Origin: Eubacteriaceae bacterium
GTDB lineage: Bacteria; Bacillota; Clostridia; Eubacteriales; Alkalibacteraceae
Assembly (NCBI GenBank): GCA_003446375.1
Contig: DMAW01000117.1
Coordinates: 27,119 to 91,118 of the forward strand
Reading direction: 5' to 3'
DNA: 64,000 nt
In this document: in pieces, positions 44,624 to 53,879 of the stretch
Layout: each line of letters opens with the position of its first letter
Numbering within the stretch: the first letter of the stretch is position 1
Program-made: the position numbers and the translations under genes
Notes under the pieces: model-generated
What the model was told of the DNA's origin: nothing
The model's input: the letters and a program-made list of their open reading frames with translations, nothing else
The model's database searches: none

Positions 44624-45613
44624 TTACCTATTCATAACCTTGTAAATTGCATCCTTGATCATATCTACGCTTGGCGCTACCGCCGCTTCCAGATTTCTGT
44701 TGTACGGTATTGGAGTATCAAGGCCTGCAACCCTTAATACAGGCGCATCCAAAAAGTCGAATGCTTCGCTTTCAGAGATCATTGCAGCGATTTCTCCTCC
44801 AAGCCCTCCTGTTTTTGCAGCTTCGTGGACTACTATTGCTCTTCCTGTCTTTTTGACTGACTCTACGATAGTTTCAGTATCCATTGGATAAAGAGTCCTT
44901 GGATCGATCACTTCTACGCTTATGCCTTCTTTTTCAACTGCTTCGACTGCTTCCATGACTCTATGCAATATCGTTCCGTAAGTAACTATAGTTACATCTG
45001 TTCCTTCTTTTTTTACGTCTGATTGTCCCAATGGAAGAACGTACTCGTCATCTACAGGTACTTCGCCTTTCATCTTATAAAGGAGCTTATGCTCTACGAA
45101 ACATACCGGGTTGTCGTCTCTGATGGCAGCTTTTAAAAGTCCCTTGGCTTCTGCAGGAGTAGATGCAGTAACCACTTTTAGTCCGGGCACGTGACACAGC
45201 CACGCCTCAAGGGACTGACAGTGTTGGGCAGCAGCTCCCGTGCCGCTTCCTGCCGGAAGCCTCAAAGTCATTGGAACCTTTGCTTTTCCGCCAAACATAT
45301 ATCTCATTTTTGCAGCTTGGTTTACAAGGTTGTCCATAGCTATAGTTATAAAGTCCATGAACATCATTTCACAGATTGGTCTAAGTCCTGTAGCCGCAGC
45401 ACCTGCTGCCGCTCCGGTGATTACCGCTTCTGAAATAGGCGTATCCTTTACTCTGTCTTCACCGAACTCTTCGAACATGCCAACAGATACTCCAAAAGCA
45501 CCTCCATAAAGACCTATGTCTTCACCCATGAAAATTACATTCTTGTCTTTTCTCATTTCTTCGCTCATCGCAAGGTTGATGGCATCTTTATATGTCATTT
45601 CTTTCATTTCCAT
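44624..45613 (-). CDS. acoB: Acetoin/2-oxo-acid dehydrogenase E1 component, beta subunit
   Basis: Transketolase-like subunit of 329 residues that binds the pyrimidine of thiamine diphosphate. Marks are FMGEDIGLYGGAFGVS, DTPISEAVITGAAAGAAATGLRP, RLPAGSGTGAAAQHCQSLEAWL and the C-terminal VIDPRTLYPMD. The ATG at 45613 has an AGGAGGG site. It lies between the alpha subunit and E2. Sequence style fits the acetoin and pyruvate groups; the complex is called aco here because E3 carries a lipoyl domain, but pyruvate cannot be excluded. Confidence 0.92.
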   Translation of the reverse strand: MEMKEMTYKDAINLAMSEEMRKDKNVIFMGEDIGLYGGAFGVSVGMFEEFGEDRVKDTPISEAVITGAAAGAAATGLRPICEMMFMDFITIAMDNLVNQAAKMRYMFGGKAKVPMTLRLPAGSGTGAAAQHCQSLEAWLCHVPGLKVVTASTPAEAKGLLKAAIRDDNPVCFVEHKLLYKMKGEVPVDDEYVLPLGQSDVKKEGTDVTIVTYGTILHRVMEAVEAVEKEGISVEVIDPRTLYPMDTETIVESVKKTGRAIVVHEAAKTGGLGGEIAAMISESEAFDFLDAPVLRVAGLDTPIPYNRNLEAAVAPSVDMIKDAIYKVMNR

Positions 45614-45638
45614 TATATTTACCCTCCTATTCAATATA

Positions 45639-46598
45639 TTACGCGTATACGTCTTCCGTTACCGACTCAACAGGCGGCTCAGGGCTGTTGTTTGCAAATT
45701 CAACTGCATTTTCCATGTTCGTCCTAGCCTGTTCCTCAACTGCCTCTATCTCTTCTGCAGTGGCGATTTTGTTTTCCAACATGAATTTTTTCAGTCTGGC
45801 TATAGGATCTTTTTCTTTCCATTGCTGCACTTCTTCTTTTGTTCTGTATGCCTGAGCATCACTCTTTGAGTGGCCAAGCCATCTGTACGTCTTGCTTTCT
45901 ATTAAAACAGGTCCTTTGCCGCTTCTGACGCCTTCAGCTGCTTTATTTACTGTTTCGTATACTTCGATAGGATCATTTCCGTCCACTATGATTCCCGGAA
46001 TTCCATATGCTTTTGCTCTGTCTGCAATGTCTGTGATGTTCATATGCTTTGAAATAGGAGTAGACATTCCGTAAAGGTTGTTTTCAATAAAGAATATTAC
46101 CGGAAGCTTCCAGACTGATGCAAGGTTTAGTGCCTCGTGGAACGAACCCTCGTTAGCCGACCCGTCGCCTGCAAAACAAAGCACAAGCTTTCCTGTCTTT
46201 TGATATTGTTGGGTAAGCGCTGCTCCTACAGATATACAGTATCCTCCACCTACTATTCCGTTGGCGCCAAGATTGCCGTTATCAATATCGGCGATATGCA
46301 TGGATCCTCCCTTGCCTTTGCAATATCCTGTTTCTTTTCCCAATAGCTCAGCCATCATTTTATTTATGTCCAAGCCAAATCCTACAGCTTGAGAGTGTCC
46401 TCTATGGGTCAAAGATGCGAGGTCTCCATCCTCAAGAGCCATACATGAAGCTACTCCTGAGGCTTCTTGGCCTACTGAAAGGTGCGTGGTGCCGTGCACC
46501 ATTCCTCTTGAGAAGAAATATGCAACTTTTTCTTCAAAAAGTCTTGCATGATTCATCCTTAAATACATTTCCATAAGTGTTTCTTTTGATAAAGACAT
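45639..46598 (-). CDS. acoA: Acetoin/2-oxo-acid dehydrogenase E1 component, alpha subunit
   Basis: TPP-dependent decarboxylating subunit of 319 residues. It has RGHSQAVGFGLD, the TPP motif GDGSANEGSFHEALNLASVWKLPVIFFIENN (split), the phosphorylation-loop-like YRWLGHSKSDAQAYR and GGSMHIADI. It follows the SorC-type regulator by 24 nt and an AAGGAGG site precedes its ATG. Confidence 0.93.
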   Translation of the reverse strand: MSLSKETLMEMYLRMNHARLFEEKVAYFFSRGMVHGTTHLSVGQEASGVASCMALEDGDLASLTHRGHSQAVGFGLDINKMMAELLGKETGYCKGKGGSMHIADIDNGNLGANGIVGGGYCISVGAALTQQYQKTGKLVLCFAGDGSANEGSFHEALNLASVWKLPVIFFIENNLYGMSTPISKHMNITDIADRAKAYGIPGIIVDGNDPIEVYETVNKAAEGVRSGKGPVLIESKTYRWLGHSKSDAQAYRTKEEVQQWKEKDPIARLKKFMLENKIATAEEIEAVEEQARTNMENAVEFANNSPEPPVESVTEDVYA

Positions 46599-46622
46599 TT
46601 CATTACCTCCTTGGTTTGTTCT

Positions 46623-47600
46623 CTACATTTTTTTTAACAAGGCCTTGGCTGTTTCAGCGTCGGTTATCAACACATCCACCAAGCCGGCTTTGATTCCGCC
46701 GTATATTGCATTTATTTTTTCTCTTGTTCCCGATACGCAGATTTTCATGGGTATTTTCCTCATATCTTCAAGCTCCGGGCAGATAAGTCTGTCGTAAAAC
46801 GGAGCATCGATTATATTTCCTTCCATATCGAAGTATCTGAACAAAAAATTTCCTACAGCCCTTTTGTCATTTAAAAACTTTAAATCCTCATCTCCCAGCA
46901 TTCCTTCCCTGAAAGGCGTAACGGATTTGCCTAAGCTTGCGATGCTTACCATTGCTATATCGCATTTTGTAGCCTTTTCCAAAACCTTTTTCACTGATGA
47001 TTCCTGCATCAATATCTTCTTTGTCTCTGAGTTATCCACCATCAACGGATTATGCATCAGATATGGCTTTGCTCCAAGCTTAAGTGAGATATCCCTGGTT
47101 ATCTCTCCCGATTGCCTGGACAGCTGCTTGCTTAGCTCACCATCAAAAAAATGATCAAACGGAAATACTCCACCAGCCAGCTGTACCACGGAAAGGTCCA
47201 GATTTTTTCTTTCTCTGACTATATGCTGTGAAGCATAGGCCAGCGTTCTTCCCCAGGCTATACCCAATATCGTCTTCGGCTTTAAAATCCTGTCGACGTA
47301 TTCTGCCGCCGCTTTTCCTATGGCATCCATGGTAAGATGATTTGTCTCTTGGGTAGAAGCTAAGACTACTTCCTTTAAAGAAAATTTCTTTTCAAGTTCC
47401 TGCTCTAAATCGATGTAGTCATCATACGAATCGTCAATCGTTATCTTTACTATCCCTTCGGGTATAAGCTTTTGCATCAGCCTGCCGACCTTCTGTCTCG
47501 ATATGGATAGCCTGTCCGCGATTTCCTCCTGGGTCAAATTGTCATTGTAATAATACTTTGCGATTTTAACCATCTGTCTTCGTTTTTCTTCTTTTAACAT
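46623..47600 (-). CDS. SorC/DeoR-family sugar-binding transcriptional regulator
   Basis: DNA-binding regulator of 325 residues: an N-terminal helix-turn-helix (about 12-50, NLTQEEIADRLSISRQKVGRLMQ) and a SorC-type effector domain with AWGRTLAYASQHI, VVQLAGGVF and ICVSGTREKINAIYGGIKAGLVDVLITD. It is the first gene of the aco operon. Known aco operons are run by sigma-54 activators (AcoR), so a SorC protein here is unusual. Its ligand is probably a phosphorylated sugar or small metabolite. The operator is likely in the AT-rich gap upstream. Confidence 0.9.
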   Translation of the reverse strand: MLKEEKRRQMVKIAKYYYNDNLTQEEIADRLSISRQKVGRLMQKLIPEGIVKITIDDSYDDYIDLEQELEKKFSLKEVVLASTQETNHLTMDAIGKAAAEYVDRILKPKTILGIAWGRTLAYASQHIVRERKNLDLSVVQLAGGVFPFDHFFDGELSKQLSRQSGEITRDISLKLGAKPYLMHNPLMVDNSETKKILMQESSVKKVLEKATKCDIAMVSIASLGKSVTPFREGMLGDEDLKFLNDKRAVGNFLFRYFDMEGNIIDAPFYDRLICPELEDMRKIPMKICVSGTREKINAIYGGIKAGLVDVLITDAETAKALLKKM

Positions 47601-47637
47601 TCTTTCACCACCTTAGCGGTCATTTTCACTCAAATAA

Positions 47638-47722
47638 TTGAACTAAATGCACTTTTAAGCATTTGCTCATTAATCGAGAATTTGTTCAACTTAATAATAT
47701 CATCATTCCGTTTTTAGTTCAA
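47638..47722. promoter_or_regulatory. Candidate operator region of the SorC-type regulator
   Basis: The 276-nt gap between the regulator and the YczE-like gene holds TTGAAC at 47638, GTTCAA at 47684 and again at 47717, and an AAATGC-N8-GCATTT dyad at 47645-47664. The repeated TTGAAC/GTTCAA half-sites fit SorC-type tandem operators. No clear -35/-10 pair stands out. Confidence 0.45.
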
Positions 47723-47876
47723 GACAAATCATCGGATTTGATGAAAGAAATTAATCTCACCAAATCCTTATATGGGCATTTTAAATATATTTATATAATA
47801 TCGTGAGCATCAGAGTAATAATCTGCGTTTTTTATGGTATAGTTAATTATTGATTAAATATGAAAAGGTGAAGTCG

Positions 47877-48521
47877 ATGATATTTATAAGGAAATTGTTT
47901 TTATACTTTTTTGGGATGTTCCTATTGTCTCTAGGTGTAGCCCTATCAATAAGAGCCGGACTCGGAGTGTCTCCCATAACTTCAGTTCCTTACATCTTAA
48001 GCCACATCGCAGCTTTTGACGTGGGACTGGCCACCACAATGGTATTTACAGTCTATATAGGCATACAAGCTCTTATTCTTCGAAAGGACTTTAAGCACAT
48101 AAACTGGCTGCAGCTTCTCGTGGCATCTGTATTCGGTGGTTTTTTAACCCTATCCAACAGTCTTTTGGTTTTTATATCCCCAGAGCTGTACCCGGTAAAG
48201 CTGGCTCTTTTCTTTTTAAGCATGCTGCTCATGGCTTTAGGCGTTATATTATACATGTCCCCGGGTTTTATGCCTCAGCCTCCCGAAGGACTTGTGGCAG
48301 CTCTAGTGAAAAAAAGCGGCATTGAATTTGGAAGAACCAAGATATATTTTGATTACTTTCTAATAGCATTGTCTTTGATTCTTATATTCGCTACAGGCAT
48401 AGGCTTCATAGGAATAAGAGAAGGCACTTTCATAGCGGCCTTTGGTTTGGGAAAAATGATTTCCGTGCTTTCCAAGCGCATCACTCCGGCGCTAGATGCC
48501 TATTGCAGCGAGCAGTTGTAA
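47877..48521 (+). CDS. YczE/YitT-like integral membrane protein
   Basis: A 214-residue protein with five or six hydrophobic helices and the family motif LGVALSIRAGLGVSPITSVPY near the N-terminus, then LGVILYMSPGFMPQPPEGLVAAL, typical of the YczE family of unknown function (one member influences surfactin production). The ATG at 47877 has an AAGGTGA site. It is followed by hydE after 89 nt on the same strand. No substrate can be proposed. Confidence 0.82.
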   Translation: MIFIRKLFLYFFGMFLLSLGVALSIRAGLGVSPITSVPYILSHIAAFDVGLATTMVFTVYIGIQALILRKDFKHINWLQLLVASVFGGFLTLSNSLLVFISPELYPVKLALFFLSMLLMALGVILYMSPGFMPQPPEGLVAALVKKSGIEFGRTKIYFDYFLIALSLILIFATGIGFIGIREGTFIAAFGLGKMISVLSKRITPALDAYCSEQL

Positions 48522-48610
48522 GGGTGAATCGTTATTTTGTTGACAATGCGCCTCCGCACATATATAATAAATTCTATATTTATACTATGTTATACGGAAA
48601 GGTGATACCA

Positions 48611-49657
48611 TTGAACGTCAGAAATTTACTTAACAAGTTAAGTGAAGAAAACAAGCTGTATGCTGAAGAATACCTATATATACTAGACAACGCTGAAAAA
48701 CCCGATATAGACCATCTCTTCTTTCTCGCTCGCCAAGCAAGGGACAAAGTCTACGGACCCAACGTGTTCATGCGTGGATTAGTTGAATTTTCAAATTATT
48801 GCCAACAGGACTGCATGTATTGTGGCATACGGATGTCCAACGATGATGCAGACAGATACAGACTTGACATTGACAGCATCATATCCTGCTGCAAGACCGG
48901 TCGCTTGCTTGGATACAAGACATTCGTCCTGCAAGGAGGAGAAGATCCAAGCATTACAGACGACTGGCTTTTAGATCTTGTAAAAAGCATCAAATTCGAA
49001 ATTCCGGATTGCGCAATCACGTTATCAGTCGGAGAAAGGCCTTACGAATCGTATAAGGCTTTATATGAAGCCGGCGCAGACAGGTATCTATTGAGACATG
49101 AGACAGCAAATGAAGCCCTGTATAATAAGCTCCACCCAAATATGACTTTTAAAAATAGGATGGAATGTCTTAATAGTTTAAAGGAAATAGGTTTTCAGGT
49201 AGGTGCGGGATTCATGACCGGACTTCCTGGACAAGTCAATAAAGACTATGTCAAAGACTTAATGTTCCTGGAGCAATTCAATCCTCACATGGTTGGAATA
49301 GGTCCTTTTATCCCACATGGAGACACGCCATTAAAAAACGCCTTATCTAAAGGCATAGATATCACTTTGGTTTTAGTAGCTTTGACCCGCCTGATTCTTC
49401 CCGATGCACTAATTCCTGCCACAACTGCTCTTGGCTCAGCAGATCCAAAAGGAAGAGAAAAAGGCCTTTTGGCAGGCGCCAACGTTGTAATGCCCAACAT
49501 AACCCCTACTGAAAACAAAGAGAAATACCTGCTTTATGAGGGTAAAATCTGCACAGGTGACGAAGCCTCCCACTGCAGAGGATGTATCCAGAGGCGAATC
49601 GAGTCTACAGGGATGAAGGTCGACATGTCTATAGGGCACCACAAGACCGTCTTATAA
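48611..49657 (+). CDS. hydE: [FeFe]-hydrogenase H-cluster maturation radical SAM protein HydE
   Basis: Radical SAM enzyme that helps build the dithiolate-diiron part of the H-cluster. The 348-residue protein has the cluster motif CQQDCMYCGIRMSN, VLQGGEDPSITDDW, LRHETANEALY and GFMTGLPGQ. The C-terminal Cys-x7-Cys-x2-Cys (CTGDEASHCRGC) matches the auxiliary [2Fe-2S] site of some HydE proteins. The start is taken as the TTG at 48611, which has a GGAAAGGTGA site; an upstream ATG at 48587 would add 8 residues. HydF, HydG and hydrogenase genes are not in the window. Confidence 0.88.
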   Translation: MNVRNLLNKLSEENKLYAEEYLYILDNAEKPDIDHLFFLARQARDKVYGPNVFMRGLVEFSNYCQQDCMYCGIRMSNDDADRYRLDIDSIISCCKTGRLLGYKTFVLQGGEDPSITDDWLLDLVKSIKFEIPDCAITLSVGERPYESYKALYEAGADRYLLRHETANEALYNKLHPNMTFKNRMECLNSLKEIGFQVGAGFMTGLPGQVNKDYVKDLMFLEQFNPHMVGIGPFIPHGDTPLKNALSKGIDITLVLVALTRLILPDALIPATTALGSADPKGREKGLLAGANVVMPNITPTENKEKYLLYEGKICTGDEASHCRGCIQRRIESTGMKVDMSIGHHKTVL

Positions 49658-49684
49658 ACAAAATCGCTTTTATGAATTGATACA

Positions 49685-49736
49685 AAACCTCCAGAGCTGA
49701 CACTCTAATCGATTATAGTGTCAGCTTTGGAGGTTT
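49685..49736. terminator. Convergent terminator between hydE and the AraC gene
   Basis: Twenty-bp stem with a single mismatch (AAACCTCCAG..GACACT and its complement) and a 12-nt loop; T-rich on both flanks. Confidence 0.85.
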
Positions 49737-49749
49737 CCTTATGTATTTC

Positions 49750-50766
49750 CTAAAAAGGCTTCTGTCTGCTTTTCTTTCTATATTCCAGCGGCGTCATCAG
49801 AAAGTACTCTTTAAATTTACCGCTAAAACTTGATATATTGGAATACCCCAAGTGCAAAGCTATTTCTCCCACAGATTTTTCAGTGCTGGAAAGCAGATTT
49901 GCAGCGTTGAGCATCCTAATTGAATTTGCATGCTTCCAGATGGTAGTCTTATACATTGCCGAGAAGCCCGCTTTTAGCTTTTGCTGATTAATACCGACTG
50001 CTTCGCTCAATGCCTCTATAGTCATAGGGCTACAGCAGTTGATTTCAATCAGCTCCTTAGCTTTTCGGATACATTTTATGTCCTTTCCAGATAAAAACAT
50101 ATACCTCTTGCCTATTTTAATTTCTACCAAGTCATGTCTGCCCAGATATGGCTTCATCTCACCTGACTTAAGCTCCCAAGTCAGAAGCGCTGTGCACTCT
50201 AGAATTTTTGCATCAATGAAAATCTCGCTTACGCTGCCTGACAAGAACAATCTCTCCAGATCAGTTAATACTACAGAAACGGATAAGGGCAAATACCTGT
50301 ATGTCAGATTTCTCTCCAATTTGTCCAACAAACCATATTCCCTTATGTAATTGGCTTTAACTACCTCTTCAATCCACTTTTGGTGAATCGTTATTTCTAT
50401 TCCCTTAAAATGCTGTCCCTTTTTCCAGTGCTGAGTCCCTTCTGGCATATCTTCATATACAAAAAACGAAGATGGCTTGAAGTCTTTTATCTCTCTATTA
50501 ACTCCTTCAACGACGCTTATTCCTTGGTGCACGGTTCCAAACCTAATTTGCTTGGAGCTGCCTTCATATTTTATAGAAAAATCCTCCGCTATGGCATAGT
50601 CGGCTATAAAAATGTCATAACTGCCCTCTTTACAATATCTAATCATCTGCCCCAGTCTAGGCCTATCCTTATTTTTATAAATCTTAAAGCTATCTGTGTG
50701 AAACACTTCAAATGTCAATTCCTTAAAAAGCTGTGTATAAAATTCTTCACTCGTATGAACTTTCAT
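49750..50766 (-). CDS. AraC-family transcriptional regulator of siderophore uptake (PchR/YbtA-like)
   Basis: A 338-residue activator. The C-terminal ~100 residues hold the two helix-turn-helix units (KAKELIEINCCSPMTIEALSEAVGINQQKLKAGF and VGEIALHLGYSNISSFSGKFKEYF, each given in part), and the N-terminal ~230 residues are the variable ligand domain seen in PchR/YbtA-type regulators that bind ferric siderophores. It is divergent from the ABC importer genes, so it probably controls them. The ATG has an AAGGAGGT site. Confidence 0.88.
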   Translation of the reverse strand: MKVHTSEEFYTQLFKELTFEVFHTDSFKIYKNKDRPRLGQMIRYCKEGSYDIFIADYAIAEDFSIKYEGSSKQIRFGTVHQGISVVEGVNREIKDFKPSSFFVYEDMPEGTQHWKKGQHFKGIEITIHQKWIEEVVKANYIREYGLLDKLERNLTYRYLPLSVSVVLTDLERLFLSGSVSEIFIDAKILECTALLTWELKSGEMKPYLGRHDLVEIKIGKRYMFLSGKDIKCIRKAKELIEINCCSPMTIEALSEAVGINQQKLKAGFSAMYKTTIWKHANSIRMLNAANLLSSTEKSVGEIALHLGYSNISSFSGKFKEYFLMTPLEYRKKSRQKPF

Positions 50767-50786
50767 AGCTGACCTCCTTGGTTCTA

Positions 50787-50816
50787 ATTATATCCTTTAT
50801 CACCACAGCATATCAA
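50787..50816 (-). promoter_or_regulatory. Sigma-A promoter of the AraC regulator
   Basis: Minus-strand TTGATA (50811-50816), an 18-nt spacer and a perfect TATAAT (50787-50792), 21 nt before the start codon. Confidence 0.65.
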
Positions 50817-50863
50817 GTTATTTATTATATAGGATTACTTATTTATTAAATCAGATGACTTAC

Positions 50864-50892
50864 TTGTAATGATACTCATTATCATTTATAAT
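50864..50892 (+). promoter_or_regulatory. Sigma-A promoter of the siderophore importer operon
   Basis: TTGTAA (50864-50869), a 17-nt spacer and TATAAT (50887-50892), 32 nt before the lipoprotein start. The Fur box lies within it. Confidence 0.75.
50865..50883. promoter_or_regulatory. Fur box
   Basis: TGTAATGATACTCATTATC matches the 19-bp Fur consensus (GATAATGATAATCATTATC) at 16 of 19 positions and covers the -35 and spacer of the importer promoter. Iron-dependent repression is therefore expected. Confidence 0.8.
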
Positions 50893-50923
50893 TAGCGAAT
50901 CACACTTAAGGAGGATTTAATAA

Positions 50924-51889
50924 ATGAACAGCAATACTTTTAAAAAAATAATTACCACTACGATTCTGGCCGGACTCATAGTATTTACTTTTACAGGCTG
51001 CAGCTCAAGTGGATCGCCTAACGAAAACGACAGCCAAGCCGAAACTAGAATTGTAACTGATGCAAAGGGCGAGGTTGAAATCCCCGCAAACCCACAGCGG
51101 ATAGTCGATATTAGCGGCAACAGCGATATCTTCCACATACTAGGCTATGAGGTCATTGGAACTGCTAATTCTGACGCATATGATTATACAAAATACCCAT
51201 CCTATCTCGAAGATATTCTTAAGGATGCTGCCATACTTGGTTTTAGCATGCAGGACACCATGGATATAGAAGGAATTTTGGCACTAGATCCCGATTTGAT
51301 AATAATATCAAACGTACAGGAAAAGATGTACCAACAGCTTTCCGACGTCGCTCCTACAGTCATGATCGAAATGGCTCAAATCGACTGGATTGAAGATTTC
51401 AAGAAGGTTGCGTCCGTTATGGAAAACGAGGACGCAGCCGAAGCATGGCTTGTAGATTACAGGCAAAAAGCAACTGAAGCCGGAGAAAGCATCAAATCAA
51501 ATCATGGAGAGGATTCCACATATCTTTCATTTTTAGCTAGCGGCGGGCAGATTTACATATTTGACGGAGCAGGTCTGGGAAGCATCCTTTATGACGACAT
51601 GGGACTTTCAAAGCCGGCTGGAATGCCTGAACAGACAAACATTAGTCTTCCGGTAGTCACTTACGAAGGCTTGGCTTCGATAGATGCAGATTTCATATTT
51701 GCAGTGGGAACACCTGATGATCTTGCAGCCTTGACTGAAAATCCTGTTTGGAACAGCTTGGAAGCTGTCAAGAATAATAATGTCGTGGAGCTTCCCGCAA
51801 GTCCTTATTTTATCCAAGGTTACAGCTCCATTGGCCGGGCATTGTTTTTGAACGAGGTTGAAGGTTTGATTGATGGTATCAGCAACTAA
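50924..51889 (+). CDS. Iron-siderophore ABC transporter substrate-binding lipoprotein
   Basis: Surface lipoprotein of 321 residues that captures a ferric siderophore. A type II signal peptide ends with the lipobox TFTGC (Cys26). A Ser/Gly/Asn spacer follows, then the FecB/FhuD fold with VEIPANPQRIVDIS, LDPDLIIIS and EVEGLIDGI. It opens an operon with two permeases and an ATPase; its last codons overlap the first permease start. The siderophore type cannot be told. Confidence 0.93.
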   Translation: MNSNTFKKIITTTILAGLIVFTFTGCSSSGSPNENDSQAETRIVTDAKGEVEIPANPQRIVDISGNSDIFHILGYEVIGTANSDAYDYTKYPSYLEDILKDAAILGFSMQDTMDIEGILALDPDLIIISNVQEKMYQQLSDVAPTVMIEMAQIDWIEDFKKVASVMENEDAAEAWLVDYRQKATEAGESIKSNHGEDSTYLSFLASGGQIYIFDGAGLGSILYDDMGLSKPAGMPEQTNISLPVVTYEGLASIDADFIFAVGTPDDLAALTENPVWNSLEAVKNNNVVELPASPYFIQGYSSIGRALFLNEVEGLIDGISN

Positions 51890-52862
51890 GAAAGCCATCT
51901 TGGCGGGATTTATTCTTTCCCTGCTAGCCGCATTGGGGATTATTATAGCGGTTGCATTCGGTTCGAAGAATATCCCACTGAGTACGGTTATTGACAGCAT
52001 TTTTAACTATGAAGATGTCCTGGACATGCAGGTGGTTAGAAACGGTCGCATCCCAAGGGCACTTGCCGCCATCTTGATTGGCGGCTTTCTTGGCATTTCC
52101 GGAGCCATGATGCAGGGAGTGACGAGAATTCCTATAGCAGAACCCTCTCTTATGGGGATAACCCAAGGAGCCACATTTGCCGTTGCACTGGTTTCCATCA
52201 ACCCTGATTTTTACGCCATGACGGAAAATACCTTTGCCGCATTGGCCGGTTCTGCCACAAGCGGTGGTCTGGTGCTTCTTTTCAGCATGCAAAACCCGCG
52301 AAACATGAGCATTTCGAGATTTGTTTTAGCAGGAACTGCTCTTGGCACGTTTTTTATATCATTGGCATCAACTTTATCTATCCTATCAAACCGGACTCAG
52401 GAACTTGCTTTTTGGGTAGCAGGAGGCCTAAGATCCGCTACCTGGGATAGCGTGGCAATGCTTGCGGCAGCAGGAGGCTTGTGCTCATTGGCGGCTCTGT
52501 TCATCTCAGGACGAATCAACATAGTGAACCTGGGCGAAGATATGGCCATATCACTTGGGGAAAGACCAGGCGTAGTCAGATTTATGGCCATGATATTGAT
52601 AATCATAATATGCTCGGTAAGCGTATCCGTCGCCGGAAATATCGCCTTTATCGGTCTCATCGTACCTCATATAGTAAGGAGCTTTGTTGGCGAAAACTAT
52701 AAATTGATAATGCCCTTATCATTTTTAGGAGGCAGCGTTTTGCTGATTTGGGCAGACAATGCCGCAAGGCTATTGAATCGACCCTATGAAACGCCGGTAG
52801 GATTGTTCACGTCTCTTATTGGAGTGCCTATATTTATTTGGATGGTCAGGAGGAACAGCTGA
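51873..52862 (+). CDS. FecCD-family siderophore permease (first)
   Basis: Inner-membrane permease of 329 residues with about nine to ten helices. Family marks are RIPRALAAILIGGFLGISGAMMQGVTRIPIAEPSLMGI (in part), the coupling-loop region SLGERPGVVRFM and GNIAFIGLIVPHIVRSFVG. The start ATG at 51873 overlaps the end of the lipoprotein gene by 17 nt. It forms a heterodimer with the next gene product. Confidence 0.93.
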   Translation: MVSATKKAILAGFILSLLAALGIIIAVAFGSKNIPLSTVIDSIFNYEDVLDMQVVRNGRIPRALAAILIGGFLGISGAMMQGVTRIPIAEPSLMGITQGATFAVALVSINPDFYAMTENTFAALAGSATSGGLVLLFSMQNPRNMSISRFVLAGTALGTFFISLASTLSILSNRTQELAFWVAGGLRSATWDSVAMLAAAGGLCSLAALFISGRINIVNLGEDMAISLGERPGVVRFMAMILIIIICSVSVSVAGNIAFIGLIVPHIVRSFVGENYKLIMPLSFLGGSVLLIWADNAARLLNRPYETPVGLFTSLIGVPIFIWMVRRNS

Positions 52863-52863
52863 A

Positions 52864-53868
52864 ATGGGCAGAAAAACATTTGTAATTTTAATCATAACAG
52901 CGGCTGTACTTTCAGCTTCCATCATCTTCAGCTTGTCTTCAGGGAGCTATTCCCTGAGGCTAGATGAAATCATACGAACATTGATTGGAAGAGGAAACCC
53001 TCTTTCCAATACTATAGTAATGCAGCTAAGGCTTCCAAGAATCTTTATAGCCATACTTGTTGGAGCTTCTTTATCTACCGCAGGGTGCATACTTCAAAGC
53101 ATTCTCGGCAACCCACTAGCTGAACCTGGAATTATCGGCATGAACTCCGGAGCGGCATTAGCCGTAGTTCTCTTGATATCTTCCAGCAGCTCCGCTTACT
53201 ACGATTCAATCGGCATATATACCATGATGCTCTTGCCCATTGCTTCTATTGCAGGTTCATTTTTGGTCACAGCACTTATATATGTTCTTAGCGTAAAAAA
53301 AGGCGCTAATCCAGCCCGCCTAACCCTGACCGGCGTGGGAATAAGTGCCGGAATCAACGCATTTATAGCTCTTTATCAGCTCACCATGTCAAAAGGCGAC
53401 TACAACCGGGCCTTGACTTGGATAAGCGGAAGTCTATGGGGCAGCAACTGGCTTTTCTTTGGGATCATCGCGCCTGCTGCAGCAGTCTCCATAGGCTTTG
53501 CGATGTATAATTCAAAGCTTTTGGATGTTATCAGGTTAGGACGAGAAACTGCCGTGGGGCTGGGAGTTGATGTAGATAAAAAACAAAAATCACTTCTGGG
53601 CATAGCTTTGGTCTTATCTGCAGCCTCTACAGCGGTCGCAGGAAATATATCTTTCTTAGGGCTTATGGGTCCCCATATTGCCAATAGACTAGTCGGTCCG
53701 GTTCACATAAGGAAAATACCGGTAGCCGCGGGAATCAGCTCGGTATTGATACTTTTGGCGGACACGGCTTCCAGAACCATGTTCTCCCCTTTAGAAGTGC
53801 CTGTAGGCATAACCGTCTCAATCCTTGGAGTTCCCTACTTTATATATCTAATGCTAAAAGAAGCATGA
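52864..53868 (+). CDS. FecCD-family siderophore permease (second)
   Basis: Partner permease of 334 residues. Marks are RLPRIFIAILVGASLSTAGCILQSILGNPLAEPGIIG (in part), TAVGLGVDVDKKQK and GNISFLGLMGPHIANRLVGP. The ATG at 52864 directly follows the previous stop and has an AGGAGG site; an upstream in-frame start inside the previous gene is rejected. Confidence 0.93.
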   Translation: MGRKTFVILIITAAVLSASIIFSLSSGSYSLRLDEIIRTLIGRGNPLSNTIVMQLRLPRIFIAILVGASLSTAGCILQSILGNPLAEPGIIGMNSGAALAVVLLISSSSSAYYDSIGIYTMMLLPIASIAGSFLVTALIYVLSVKKGANPARLTLTGVGISAGINAFIALYQLTMSKGDYNRALTWISGSLWGSNWLFFGIIAPAAAVSIGFAMYNSKLLDVIRLGRETAVGLGVDVDKKQKSLLGIALVLSAASTAVAGNISFLGLMGPHIANRLVGPVHIRKIPVAAGISSVLILLADTASRTMFSPLEVPVGITVSILGVPYFIYLMLKEA

Positions 53869-53879
53869 TAGGAGGAAAA

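Noticed and set aside
47601..47876. Small gene or RNA in the gap before the YczE-like gene
   Set aside because: No reading frame with a ribosome site and no stable hairpin beyond the short dyads was seen.
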